From: Parapedobacter koreensis
GTDB taxonomy: Bacteria > Bacteroidota > Bacteroidia > Sphingobacteriales > Sphingobacteriaceae
Assembly (NCBI RefSeq): GCF_900109365.1
Contig: NZ_FNZR01000003.1
Coordinates: 1 to 64,000 of the forward strand
Direction of reading: 5' to 3'
Length of the DNA: 64,000 nucleotides
Of the stretch, positions 1 to 8,608 are shown in pieces; within the stretch, counting starts at the first letter, position 1; the number at the start of each line of letters is the position of its first letter. The notes beneath the pieces are model-generated. The model did no database searches, had not been told where the DNA came from, and was given only the letters and a program-made list of their open reading frames with translations. A program made the position numbers and the translations under genes.

Positions 1-1
1 G

Positions 2-85
2 ACGGCACGGGAACGGATAGGTCTGTACATCCGCACGTTCAATGAAAAGAACAGCCGCATCATCGAAAACCTTGACCTGCGGTGA
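2..85 (+). CDS. 3' end of an unidentified gene
   Basis: An open frame enters from the left edge and stops at TGA 83-85. The last 27 residues end in SRIIENLDLR. The fragment is basic and polar and shows no motif that I can assign to a family. It is read in the same direction as comEC, and the gap to the comEC start is 36 bases. That it is a real gene rests only on the absence of stops over a short stretch and on its position, so the call is tentative. Confidence 0.4.
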   Translation, partial: TARERIGLYIRTFNEKNSRIIENLDLR

Positions 86-93
86 TAAATTTG
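86..93 (+). promoter_or_regulatory. possible -7 box (TAAATTTG) before comEC
   Basis: TAAATTTG fits the Bacteroidota -7 consensus TAnnTTTG and begins directly after the upstream stop codon. It would place transcription start about 20 bases before the comEC ATG. No TTG was seen at the expected -33 distance, so this is a weak call. Confidence 0.3.
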
Positions 94-121
94 GTAGGAC
101 GTACGTTCGCGAAGCCCAATA

Positions 122-2245
122 ATGAACAAACAGGATCATATACACCGAGGCCATATACCCTTTGTACGGTTCTTACTAGCACTGCTGGTAGGCATAGGAG
201 CCAGCTATGCGGTGGCACCGCTGCGGCCCCTGTATGTCGCAGCTTGGTTCATGCTGATGCTCCTATTGATAGTTTTTATCGGCTTAGTTTGGCTTACACA
301 GCTACGGCGGCATAAGAGTTATGGCATATTGGGCTTTTTGATCTTGTCGGCCTTAGCTGTGGTAGGATTGATCCAGTCTTGGCATTCCGATCCGGCAATA
401 GATCGTTCGCATTTCAGTCGCTATGCATCCAGGGCACTGATTGGTTATGTGGCCGATGAGCCGCTCATGCGGGGAGATCACTTACGTTTTCCACTTGTGA
501 TTACTCAGCGGTACGGCAGTGATGGGGTCACCGCCGTTTCCGGCAGGCTGATGCTTACCGTCCGTATCGCAGATAGCCTGTCCGGGCCAGCACTGGGATA
601 TGGAGATGAGCTCCTTATTCCTGCCGCATACCAGGAGATACCACCTCCATATAATCCTGGCGAATTGGATTACCAACGTTATTTGGCTAATAAAAACATA
701 AGGCATCAAACCTATTTACAGGCCGAAAGCGTAGAAAAGATAGGAAAAGATAAGGGTAATCCGCTTATGGCCCATGCACTTGCCCTGCGACAACAAATGG
801 TTGACAAATTTTCACGATATATCACCGATAAGGATGCCTTTTCAGTGGCTTCTACATTGATTTTAGGTTATCGTGCAGATTTGAGCGAAGCGCTACTGCA
901 AGCGTTTTCTAATACGGGCACCATCCATGTCCTTAGTGTGTCGGGTATGCATGTGATTATTGTATTCTGGGTGATGTCTAAATTGCTCTGGTGGATGGAT
1001 CGGAATAAAAACCTTCGGATAGGTAAGTTTATCTTGTTGTTTACAGCCGTATGGGGCTATGCGTTGCTCACTGGCTTTTCACCTTCGGTATCACGGGCGG
1101 CCATCATGATCACTTTTGTCATGGCGGCCGCCACTTTCAAAAAACAAAACAGGGTATATAATAGCATTGCGGCCTCAGCGTTTTTTTTATTGTTATATGA
1201 GCCTAAATTTATTGCTGACGTGGGTTTTCAGCTTTCTTATCTTGCCGTGTTGGGTATTGTTTTCCTGCATCCCATATTGCAAACAGTACGGCCGGTAGCT
1301 AACCGATTGACTAAACCAATAGTAGACTATGCTTGGATGTCGGTTGCCGCCCAAAGTGGTGCCGGCCCGTTGGCTGCATATTATTTTCATCAGTTTCCCC
1401 TCTATTTCCTGCCCGCGAATCTACTTATCGTGTTGCCGGCAAGCGGTATTATGTACCTGGGATTTGCCCTATTGGTTTTGCCACCGGGGCAACTGGCCTC
1501 TGCGGTGGGAGTGGTACTGGAAAAGCTGATTTTGGGAGTTAACGGACTGCTGAATAACATGGAAGCATTACCGATGGCTAGCATACACGGGATCTGGATG
1601 ACTTGGTGGCAAAACTTACTGATTTATTCTTTGATACTGGCGGCAGTGTTTGCGTTATCAATGCGAAGTAAACGCTGGGCTTATTGTGCATTAGTCTGCG
1701 GGGCATTCTTGCTGGTTTCATCATTTTCAGCAAATGTCCGGGCACTAGGTCAGGAAGAAGTGGTCTTTTTTAACACCAGAAGGGAAGTGGCCGTTGGTTT
1801 GATCAGTAAAGGGAAAGGATGGATATATAGCAGTTTGCCGTCCGTTGATGACCAAACCATTCGTTATTCTGTGTTGCCTAAATTGGAAGCTCATGTTCCT
1901 ACATCAGCTATACGTTTCATCGCACAGGATAGCAGCTACCATGATCAACGGGTATATGCAAAAGAATCTATCGTTCAGTTCGGCGATTTAAGGTTCATGG
2001 TATACACGGGTAAAGTGCACTACACAGGGCATGTGCATGTCGATATACTTTTGCTACGAAATAATCCGCAAATCACTTGGGAAAAGCTGATGGAAACGGT
2101 CAGTTGCAGCAAATTGATATTGGACGGTTCCAACAGTGATTCGGTCATTAGCCACCTGAAGGCGGCAGCGGAGAATTCGGGAATCTCGGTATACGTGTTG
2201 AAAAATAATTTCGCATATGTGTGGGATAACAAGGCTTCATCGTAA
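122..2245 (+). CDS. comEC: ComEC/Rec2-family DNA uptake channel protein
   Basis: A 707-residue polytopic membrane protein of the ComEC/Rec2 family, which forms the inner-membrane channel for single-stranded DNA during natural transformation. Hydrophobic segments near residues 15-90 are followed by a soluble DUF4131-like region (about 95-200). The competence domain (about 225-500) carries the typical HVLSVSGMHV segment. Several membrane helices follow, then a soluble tail from about 560. That tail aligns in position with the metallo-beta-lactamase domain of Gram-positive ComEC, but I see no HxHxDH metal motif, so it is probably degenerate, as in other short ComEC proteins. The start is the first ATG after the upstream gene. 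The acyloxyacyl hydrolase gene converges on it 10 bases downstream. No other competence gene is in the window. Confidence 0.9.
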   Translation: MNKQDHIHRGHIPFVRFLLALLVGIGASYAVAPLRPLYVAAWFMLMLLLIVFIGLVWLTQLRRHKSYGILGFLILSALAVVGLIQSWHSDPAIDRSHFSRYASRALIGYVADEPLMRGDHLRFPLVITQRYGSDGVTAVSGRLMLTVRIADSLSGPALGYGDELLIPAAYQEIPPPYNPGELDYQRYLANKNIRHQTYLQAESVEKIGKDKGNPLMAHALALRQQMVDKFSRYITDKDAFSVASTLILGYRADLSEALLQAFSNTGTIHVLSVSGMHVIIVFWVMSKLLWWMDRNKNLRIGKFILLFTAVWGYALLTGFSPSVSRAAIMITFVMAAATFKKQNRVYNSIAASAFFLLLYEPKFIADVGFQLSYLAVLGIVFLHPILQTVRPVANRLTKPIVDYAWMSVAAQSGAGPLAAYYFHQFPLYFLPANLLIVLPASGIMYLGFALLVLPPGQLASAVGVVLEKLILGVNGLLNNMEALPMASIHGIWMTWWQNLLIYSLILAAVFALSMRSKRWAYCALVCGAFLLVSSFSANVRALGQEEVVFFNTRREVAVGLISKGKGWIYSSLPSVDDQTIRYSVLPKLEAHVPTSAIRFIAQDSSYHDQRVYAKESIVQFGDLRFMVYTGKVHYTGHVHVDILLLRNNPQITWEKLMETVSCSKLILDGSNSDSVISHLKAAAENSGISVYVLKNNFAYVWDNKASS

Positions 2246-2255
2246 GCAGGCAAAA

Positions 2256-3479
2256 TCATTTTTTGCGTGGCAACGAGTAACCAACCGTCCATTCCACAAA
2301 GTCAGCTACCGCCTTATGCGCCTTGATGGAAACCCCCATGTAGGAGTTGCCAAATACCCGATAGCGTACGCCCATCCGTAAATAGATAGGGTCGGTTTCG
2401 CCATTGAATTTGTTACGGTGCACATACCATCCAATATTACCGTTAAGGTAGAGTCGGCTAGTAAGCAAATGGTCGATGTTAATAGCTGGCCCGCCTGAAA
2501 ATAGTGCCCCGAAGGTGGATGCTTCGTTGCCAGCTTTTTCAGGATCCCTTCCCGAATCGGAGTAAAAAATATCGGCACCCAGTCCCAACCGCCATTTGTA
2601 ACCCACTGGACGGTTCCAAAACAACCCCAATGTGGATTTGAAATATCGCCGGTCTCCCTGGTCAAGTTGTTTGACTCCGGCGGCATAGTGGAAATCAAAT
2701 CCTCCGATTGTTTCCAAGGTAAGCACGGAATCTTTGCTGAAATCAAAATGCTTCGGTGCGGGTATATAGGTGAGTGCCACCGTGAGCGGCACCAAATTAA
2801 TGCCCGAATTGGGCTTTTTTATGGAGCCGTTTGAGAAATGGTGGAATGCAAACCCTGTACCGATCTGGAAATGATTGCTTAGTTTGTAGTTGGCTTGGAT
2901 GCCCACATCGATAAATACATTTCTATGCGTACCAAGCAGTTCATTGAATGGGTTGTTTTCCTCGTCATAGGGCTCGAAATTACTGGCCAGACCCAAGGAT
3001 ATCCGGTAATTAAAATCCCATCGGCTAAATCGTCCGGGCCTGATTGGGACGGCGATAAAACCATACAGTGCGTTGGGAGTGCCAATCTCTGCCTTTCGGA
3101 ACGTGCTGGAATATAGTCCGATACCGTAAACCGGATAGTTGAACAACTGGTGATGGCTATCCGACCCGTGCTCGGTTTGCCAGCCGACCCTAAGATTGAT
3201 CCCGTTGTAATAGATCTCGCCCAACTCTTCCCGGATACGATCATTTTTATAGAGCATCCCACCATTTTCAACTTCCAATTGGATCAGGATATTCGAAAAT
3301 TTACCTGTTGGCTCCGTGGACAAACCTTTGAGGTGATCATACCTTGGAACAATTTGCGACAGACCGAGACCGGGCATCAACCAGAAGGTGTGAAAGAAGA
3401 TCACCACCGCAAAGTTTTGCAAACGGAAAAGAGCGTGGTATTGCTGGAATCGATATGAAGCCGATAAACGTAGGGGCAT
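2256..3479 (-). CDS. acyloxyacyl hydrolase, PagL-like lipid A deacylase
   Basis: A 407-residue outer-membrane beta-barrel protein related to PagL lipid A 3-O-deacylase. The N-terminus has a long, partly basic region, then a hydrophobic signal segment (about residues 22-41). The family signature HHFSNGS is at residues 213-219, followed by KKPNSGINL. The His and Ser of this motif are the expected catalytic residues. The protein is more than twice as long as classical PagL, with about 170 extra residues after the motif that look like further amphipathic strands. Such longer forms are common in Bacteroidota. The likely substrate is the ester-linked acyl chain of lipid A, but this has not been shown for this subgroup. 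An internal start nearer the signal peptide is possible. Confidence 0.8.
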   Translation of the reverse strand: MPLRLSASYRFQQYHALFRLQNFAVVIFFHTFWLMPGLGLSQIVPRYDHLKGLSTEPTGKFSNILIQLEVENGGMLYKNDRIREELGEIYYNGINLRVGWQTEHGSDSHHQLFNYPVYGIGLYSSTFRKAEIGTPNALYGFIAVPIRPGRFSRWDFNYRISLGLASNFEPYDEENNPFNELLGTHRNVFIDVGIQANYKLSNHFQIGTGFAFHHFSNGSIKKPNSGINLVPLTVALTYIPAPKHFDFSKDSVLTLETIGGFDFHYAAGVKQLDQGDRRYFKSTLGLFWNRPVGYKWRLGLGADIFYSDSGRDPEKAGNEASTFGALFSGGPAINIDHLLTSRLYLNGNIGWYVHRNKFNGETDPIYLRMGVRYRVFGNSYMGVSIKAHKAVADFVEWTVGYSLPRKK

Positions 3480-3641
3480 ATACGCGGGATATAGAATACG
3501 CTTTTACCTTGGCGAAGGTATCATCTTTTGTTTAAAATTCATCTTAAAAATGTATTTTCTTAACATTAGGTAGTGTTTTACTGCGAAAATCACCAGAGGC
3601 CTAAACCGCCCTGTGCTTATGCGAATAATTTTTCAAATACT

Positions 3642-3675
3642 CGGTATCATTTTAGCACTCGTCTCCTTATATATA
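3642..3675 (+). promoter_or_regulatory. candidate ECF sigma promoter, copy 1
   Basis: CGGTATCAT (3642-3650) is followed after 16 bases by TTATATATA (3667-3675), with CC just before the AT-rich box. The same arrangement is found at 12567 and 14985. This copy lies 60 bases before the transporter start and would drive the operon that ends with the ECF sigma gene itself. A partial copy of the first half (GGTATCAT, 3517-3524) lies upstream but lacks a matching AT box. The function is inferred from repetition and placement. Confidence 0.55.
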
Positions 3676-3734
3676 GTGAAAGGGGATGGAAGTGGATCGT
3701 CCTTGGAACCAATAAGAAACCAAATAAAAGTCAA

Positions 3735-4178
3735 ATGAAAATTTACCTTGTTCTTCTCATGTTTGTGATTGGTGCTGTATTAGCGCTTCATTTAAGTATG
3801 AATGCGCAAGTCGGCGTCATACTCAGGAACCCTAAAGTAGGCAATGCCGTGTTTTGGGTCATCGGTGCTATCACCGCTATCATCATTGGCCTTACAGCCC
3901 ATGATTCAGAGAGCTTGAATCGCTTGAAAGATGTACCACTTTGGCTGCTCACCGCTGGTGCAATCGGTGCAACATTGGTATTTGGCATTGCATGGGCTAT
4001 TCCGCAACTGGGTGCTGCACCGGCTTTTCTATTGATGATAGCAGGACAGGTTGTGGCGGGGATGGTTTTTTCACACTACGGTCTTTTAGGCTCGCCAATC
4101 GAGCCGATTTCATGGATTAAGGTATTGGGTGTCATTTTACTTATCAGTGGTGCTGGCATCGTATCATTCGCCAAATAA
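3735..4178 (+). CDS. YdcZ/DUF606-family DMT transporter
   Basis: A 147-residue inner-membrane protein with about five hydrophobic helices and almost no soluble part, matching the small YdcZ (DUF606) branch of the drug/metabolite transporter superfamily. The frame is open further upstream, but that part is polar, overlaps the promoter element at 3642-3675 and looks non-coding. The ATG at 3735 starts directly at the first helix (MKIYLVLLMF) and is preferred. It is the first gene of a same-strand run that continues with short gaps to the sigma gene at 11894. It probably moves the substrate or a product of the locus across the inner membrane. The solute is unknown. Confidence 0.75.
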   Translation: MKIYLVLLMFVIGAVLALHLSMNAQVGVILRNPKVGNAVFWVIGAITAIIIGLTAHDSESLNRLKDVPLWLLTAGAIGATLVFGIAWAIPQLGAAPAFLLMIAGQVVAGMVFSHYGLLGSPIEPISWIKVLGVILLISGAGIVSFAK

Positions 4179-4201
4179 ATAAAGCAGACAAGGAATTAAT
4201 A

Positions 4202-5143
4202 ATGGAAACTAAAAATCAATTTAACAGACGAGATTTTATCAGATTGATGGGACTTGGGGCTGCGACAGCTGCTTTATTGCCGCCATTAGCCGTATGGGGG
4301 GCGCGAGATCGGAAATTCCAAATAGGTGCTACCTTTATTTTATGGGGCTACGGTCCCGATAACCTTGAACCAGCCCTCAAGGATATTTCCGAGTTAGGAT
4401 ACCATGCCTTTGAAACTTTCGGTTCAGTCATCCAGGAGTGGGAAGAGAAGCGTGGCGGACTAAATCAGCTGATTGAAAAATATCAAGTCCCCCTCATTTC
4501 GGGATTTTGTATGACGGACGTCTTAGACCCATCTAAAAAGAAAGACGAGCTCAAAAAACTAGTTCACTGGGCAAGGCTTTTGAAAAAAAATGGCGGTAAA
4601 GTCGTGGAATATTGCGCTTCCGGCATCGACCGCGAAAAACTCAAATTCGATTATCGGGAGCACAAGCAATATATGATCGAATCCATGAACGACTATGCAA
4701 AAGCCGTGACCGACGAGGGGTTGGTATGCGCATTGCATCCCCACACGGGTACACCTATTGAAACCGAAGAAGAAGTCTATTTCGTCATGGAAAACCTGAA
4801 TACCGACTACATGAAGTTTGGTCCGGATGTAGGACAACTGGAAAAGGGTGGGGCCGATCCGGTGAAAATCGTCAAGGACTTCATTCCGTTGATTGAGCAT
4901 GTACACTTAAAGGATTTCGAAGGGGGAGACAATGGTTATTTAGGTTATGCGCCGTTGGGCGTGGGACATGTCAAACTGAAAAAGATCCTTGACCTTTTAG
5001 AGCAGAAAAGGGATCAAATGGCAGGCATGATTATGTTTGAGCTTGATTTCGACCGGGATATTACGCCAAGATGGACCCCAGATAAGGCCGCTGAACTATC
5101 TCGTGACTACCTGCAATCGCTGGGCTATACATTCAATCACTAA
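4202..5143 (+). CDS. Tat-exported sugar isomerase/epimerase-like TIM-barrel protein
   Basis: A 313-residue protein of the xylose isomerase-like TIM-barrel superfamily (AP endonuclease 2 fold). The N-terminus is a twin-arginine signal: RRDFIRLMG at residues 9-17, then the hydrophobic stretch AATAALLPPLAVWGA. This predicts export in folded form to the periplasm, probably with bound metal. The barrel follows from residue 37. Motifs such as ALHPHTGTPIETEEE, FGPDVGQLEKGG and HVHLKDFEGG supply His, Asp and Glu residues typical of the metal site. The genes around it, other than the transporter, encode proteins without export signals, so the product may work with the periplasmic quinoproteins of the second block. 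The substrate is unknown. Periplasmic 3-keto-sugar conversion is one possibility. Confidence 0.8.
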   Translation: METKNQFNRRDFIRLMGLGAATAALLPPLAVWGARDRKFQIGATFILWGYGPDNLEPALKDISELGYHAFETFGSVIQEWEEKRGGLNQLIEKYQVPLISGFCMTDVLDPSKKKDELKKLVHWARLLKKNGGKVVEYCASGIDREKLKFDYREHKQYMIESMNDYAKAVTDEGLVCALHPHTGTPIETEEEVYFVMENLNTDYMKFGPDVGQLEKGGADPVKIVKDFIPLIEHVHLKDFEGGDNGYLGYAPLGVGHVKLKKILDLLEQKRDQMAGMIMFELDFDRDITPRWTPDKAAELSRDYLQSLGYTFNH

Positions 5144-5160
5144 AACATAAAAAGTATATA

Positions 5161-6675
5161 ATGACGGACAAAACATCCATTCGTAAGCTGGAGGCAATCA
5201 TCGGTGGGAAAGCGGTGATCAGCGTTTCAAACGAGCATTTCGATATCTATAACCCCAGTACAGGCCAGGTACAAGCGTTGGCACCAAAATGTACACAAGA
5301 GGAGGTTGTTGCCGCCATCGAGGCGGCACATCGGGTATTTCCGTCCTGGGCGGATGTGCCCGTGATGAAACGTATTACTGTACTCTATAAATTCAGGGAT
5401 CTCATCGAACGCCATGAAGATGAATTGGTCGAGTTATTGAGCCGTGAAAATGGGAAAACGCTCGGGGAAGCACGTGGGGATGTGCTCAAGGCTAAGGAAG
5501 TCGTGGAGCTGGCGTGTGGTACACCTTCGCTCATGATGGGCGAATCAGTGATGAATGTATCATCTGGCTTTGATACGGTATCTTACCGTGAGCCATTGGG
5601 CGTATTCGCAGGCATTGCGCCCTTTAATTTTCCGGCGATGATTCCCCTGGGCTGGATGGTACCCCTGTGCATCGCCACAGGTAATACTATCGTCTTGAAG
5701 GCATCCAACGTCACGCCGATGACGTCTTTCCGCATGGTAGAGTTGCTCTATGAGGCTGGCTTGCCAGCAGGAGTCGTAAACGTGCTGACCTGTGATGATC
5801 ACGCGGCTGCTCCCCTGTTGGAACATCCCCATGTCAAAGGGGTCACGTTTGTCGGGTCCACACGCACTGGCCAATTTATCTATCAGAAAGCTTCTGAACA
5901 TGGCAAACGGGTGCAGGCGCTGTGCCAGGCGAAAAACCATGCGCTGGTGCTTGAGGACGCTGATTTGGAAAAAACGGCACATGCCATCATCAATGCGGCC
6001 TATGGCTGTGCTGGCGAGCGATGTATGGCCCTGTCGGCGGTGGTGGCACAGGAAACCATCGCGGACGATTTGGTGCAGCTATTGGTCCAGTATGCCCAGG
6101 CACTGAAAGTAGGGCCGGGCTATCATCCGGATACACAGATGGGACCACTCGTCACCCCTGCTCACCATGAAAAAGTAACGGGTTGGATCGCTAAAGGCTT
6201 GGAAGAGGGCGCTCAACTGGTGTTGGATGGCCGTCAATTTATCGTGCCGGGATTTGAAGATGGATGTTACCTTGGACCTTGCCTATTTGACCACGTCACG
6301 CCGGAGATGACCATTGGTGATGAAGAAATATTCGGGCCGGTATTAAGCATAAAACGCGTAAAAGATTTTGAGGAGGGCCTTGGTATTATGAACAACAATC
6401 CCTATGCAAACGGCTCCATCATATTCACCAACAACGGACATTACAGCCGCGAATTTGCCAGACGTACCCATGCTGGCATGGTCGGGATCAATGTAGGTAT
6501 TCCGGTACCGGTCAGCATATTCCCGTTTACCGGCCATAAGCAATCATTTTTTGGTGATTTGCACGCCATAGGCAAAGACGGTGTGCGCTTTTATACGGAA
6601 TCCAAGATTGTAACCACCCATTGGTTTGGCCCCGGCGAAGGGAAGAAAATGGATGCCTGGGGCGGCGCGATGTAA
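5161..6675 (+). CDS. mmsA: CoA-acylating methylmalonate-semialdehyde dehydrogenase
   Basis: A 504-residue aldehyde dehydrogenase of the MmsA/IolA type. This family oxidises methylmalonate or malonate semialdehyde with NAD and CoA, giving propionyl-CoA or acetyl-CoA. The nucleophile Cys288 is in GERCMALS, the MmsA form of the ALDH active site. The CQAKNHALVLEDAD segment (near residue 258) and PFNFPAMIPLGW (near residue 155) are also typical. In IolA the usual active-site Glu is absent, and the same region here reads QAKNH instead. The gene is 17 bases after the isomerase-like gene and is followed by a cyclase-family hydrolase. The context suggests that the pathway ends in a three-carbon semialdehyde or a similar oxo-acid, as in inositol breakdown, but the other inositol enzymes are not here. 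Confidence 0.9.
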   Translation: MTDKTSIRKLEAIIGGKAVISVSNEHFDIYNPSTGQVQALAPKCTQEEVVAAIEAAHRVFPSWADVPVMKRITVLYKFRDLIERHEDELVELLSRENGKTLGEARGDVLKAKEVVELACGTPSLMMGESVMNVSSGFDTVSYREPLGVFAGIAPFNFPAMIPLGWMVPLCIATGNTIVLKASNVTPMTSFRMVELLYEAGLPAGVVNVLTCDDHAAAPLLEHPHVKGVTFVGSTRTGQFIYQKASEHGKRVQALCQAKNHALVLEDADLEKTAHAIINAAYGCAGERCMALSAVVAQETIADDLVQLLVQYAQALKVGPGYHPDTQMGPLVTPAHHEKVTGWIAKGLEEGAQLVLDGRQFIVPGFEDGCYLGPCLFDHVTPEMTIGDEEIFGPVLSIKRVKDFEEGLGIMNNNPYANGSIIFTNNGHYSREFARRTHAGMVGINVGIPVPVSIFPFTGHKQSFFGDLHAIGKDGVRFYTESKIVTTHWFGPGEGKKMDAWGGAM

Positions 6676-6715
6676 ACCCATGTCAAACAGCTAAATGATG
6701 AATAACACATAACAA

Positions 6716-7489
6716 ATGAAGAAAGCATATTGCCCACCATTTAACTTACAAACGCGGTTGCGGTTCCTTGGCCATGACTGCATCGTGACAGATCTGAGCC
6801 ATACGATTAGCAAAGAGGATCCAACATTTATCGGGCACCAACGTACACTAATATGGGATCATTTGACGCATGAAGAAACCCAGCAGATGGGATTGACCAA
6901 GCCGCCATATTCGTATAAAGTGGTAGGATTTACCTTGTGTGATCATTCCAATACCCATGTGGATGCCATCAATCATGTGGTCAACGAGCCGGATGCGCGG
7001 GCAATAAACCAACTGCCCTTGGAATGGTTCATGGCGCCGGGCGTTTGGTTTGATTTTGCATGGAAGGAGCCGCGCAGCTATATCACACGGCAGGATATCG
7101 AAACGGCAATCGCGCAAACCGGAGTACACATACAGCCGCAATCCGTGGCTTTGATTCATACCGGATGGTACAAAAAATGGAAGGATCCCTTCAATTACAT
7201 CCGAGACTACCCTGGTCTGGATCGCAGTGCCATGGAGTACCTTAATGATTTGGGAGTCATCAGTGTGGGGGCCGATGCGCCGAGTATCGATAGTTATCAC
7301 GAAGTGGCTGTGGTCAAAGAGCAACCAGCGCACATTGTATGCCGTGAACGGGAAATATTGAATATGGAAAACCTTGCGCAGGTAGACCTGATACCAACCA
7401 AGGAGTTTTGGTTTATTGGCCTACCGTTAAAAATCAAGGGTGGGTCGGGATCGCCATTTAGGGGAGTTGCTGTTGTGCCACAAAATTAA
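6716..7489 (+). CDS. cyclase-family metal-dependent hydrolase
   Basis: A 257-residue cytoplasmic protein of the kynurenine formamidase/cyclase family (PF04199 type). These are metal-dependent hydrolases that open amide, ester or lactone rings. The family motif HxGTHxDxPxH appears as HSNTHVDAINH at residues 77-87. All metal-binding His and Asp positions are kept, but Gly becomes Asn and Pro becomes Ile. A second conserved stretch, SVGADAPSID, is near residue 180. No tryptophan-pathway gene is nearby, so kynurenine is an unlikely substrate. Between two dehydrogenases and MmsA it could hydrolyse a lactone or cyclic diketone formed by oxidation of a sugar or cyclitol. It lies 40 bases after mmsA and 9 before the alcohol dehydrogenase. 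Confidence 0.8.
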   Translation: MKKAYCPPFNLQTRLRFLGHDCIVTDLSHTISKEDPTFIGHQRTLIWDHLTHEETQQMGLTKPPYSYKVVGFTLCDHSNTHVDAINHVVNEPDARAINQLPLEWFMAPGVWFDFAWKEPRSYITRQDIETAIAQTGVHIQPQSVALIHTGWYKKWKDPFNYIRDYPGLDRSAMEYLNDLGVISVGADAPSIDSYHEVAVVKEQPAHIVCREREILNMENLAQVDLIPTKEFWFIGLPLKIKGGSGSPFRGVAVVPQN

Positions 7490-7498
7490 CGTATTAAG

Positions 7499-8575
7499 AT
7501 GACGACATATCATGAGATGGATGCTTTGGTGTTGAAAGGTGTCCGCGATTTTTCAATAGAACGGGTGTCTATTCCGGTGCCGGGAGATGACGAGGTCATC
7601 TGCAAGGTTGATACGACTTATATATGCGGAACAGACCCGCATATCATCGGGGGTGATTTTCCAGGGTTTTGGCCTACTGCTTTTCCATTTATCCCCGGTC
7701 ACGAATGGTCGGGAACGGTCACCGTTGTGGGTGCGAAGGCCGCTGCTCTTGGCTGGCGGGAGGGCGACCGCGTCTGTGCGATTTCCCACTGTGGCTGTGG
7801 ATATTGCAGCATGTGCCTGAAAGGACGCTACAACATTTGCTTGAATTACGGACATGAGGAACGCGGGCATCGCCAATATGGGCATTATACGCCAGGGGCA
7901 TATGCACAATACATGCGTACTTCAGTGAAAAGCATCTTCAAGATACCCGATGAAATGGAATTGGAATATGCCGCTTGTGTAGACCCACTTAGCATCGCTT
8001 TATATACCGTCAAACGTTCGCGTATGGAGCCGGGTGACGATGTATTGATCCTGGGTACGGGACCGCAGGGGTTGATGGCTGTCTTATGCGCGAAGGCACT
8101 TGGAGCCGGACGAATCTTTGCTGTGGGCAATGGCGATCGCCTCAATAAAGCAGAAGAGCTGGGTGCTGTCCCGATTAATTACCGGAATGATGATGTACTT
8201 GGCCTACTGCGGCAGTTTACTGAAGGTAAGGGCGTTCCGGCGGTGCTTGAATGTGCGGGAACGGCAGCGTCACTGCAACTGGCCTGCCTCGCTGCGTCAA
8301 AGGGTGGGGTGATTTCGGTCATTGGTATCCCCCATACCGATCCAAGTATCCCACTGAAACGGATGGTGCTTGATGAAGTGGAATTGGTGGGCAACCGAGC
8401 CAACCCCAATACGGCTCAAGAGGCTATCGATCTGCTGGTCAATAATCGGATAGATCTGCACCCACTCTTGACACACCGCTTCTTATTGAAAGACTTCAAA
8501 GAGGCATTGCAGACCTTCGAAGACCGGATCGACGGGGCCATCAAAGTTGCTGTCAAACCGAATGAAATGGACTAA
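7499..8575 (+). CDS. zinc-dependent alcohol/polyol dehydrogenase (MDR family)
   Basis: A 358-residue medium-chain dehydrogenase. The catalytic zinc site is seen as C43-G-T-D and G67-HE. The structural zinc lobe is the Cys cluster at residues 98, 100, 103, 106 and 114. The nucleotide-binding glycine motif GTGPQG is near residue 182. The sequence is closest in style to threonine/sorbitol/galactitol dehydrogenases, which oxidise a secondary alcohol of a polyol or sugar with NAD(P). It is encoded between the cyclase-family hydrolase and an SDR. Two successive oxidations followed by hydrolysis would be a reasonable scheme. The substrate cannot be read from sequence. Confidence 0.88.
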   Translation: MTTYHEMDALVLKGVRDFSIERVSIPVPGDDEVICKVDTTYICGTDPHIIGGDFPGFWPTAFPFIPGHEWSGTVTVVGAKAAALGWREGDRVCAISHCGCGYCSMCLKGRYNICLNYGHEERGHRQYGHYTPGAYAQYMRTSVKSIFKIPDEMELEYAACVDPLSIALYTVKRSRMEPGDDVLILGTGPQGLMAVLCAKALGAGRIFAVGNGDRLNKAEELGAVPINYRNDDVLGLLRQFTEGKGVPAVLECAGTAASLQLACLAASKGGVISVIGIPHTDPSIPLKRMVLDEVELVGNRANPNTAQEAIDLLVNNRIDLHPLLTHRFLLKDFKEALQTFEDRIDGAIKVAVKPNEMD

Positions 8576-8608
8576 TTGTAAAATGTAGCGATAATTAAGA
8601 AAACAGCT

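Noticed and set aside
3517-3524. Fourth copy of the ECF-type element (GGTATCAT only)
   Set aside because: The leading C and the AT-rich second box at the correct distance are missing, so it is at best a relic.
3573-3734. Upstream extension of the YdcZ-type transporter by 54 codons
   Set aside because: The added part is polar, crosses the candidate ECF promoter and has no counterpart in the small membrane family.
6716-7489. Kynurenine formamidase as the function of the cyclase-family protein
   Set aside because: No tryptophan catabolic gene is close, and the motif has Asn and Ile in place of the usual Gly and Pro, so only the family call is kept.
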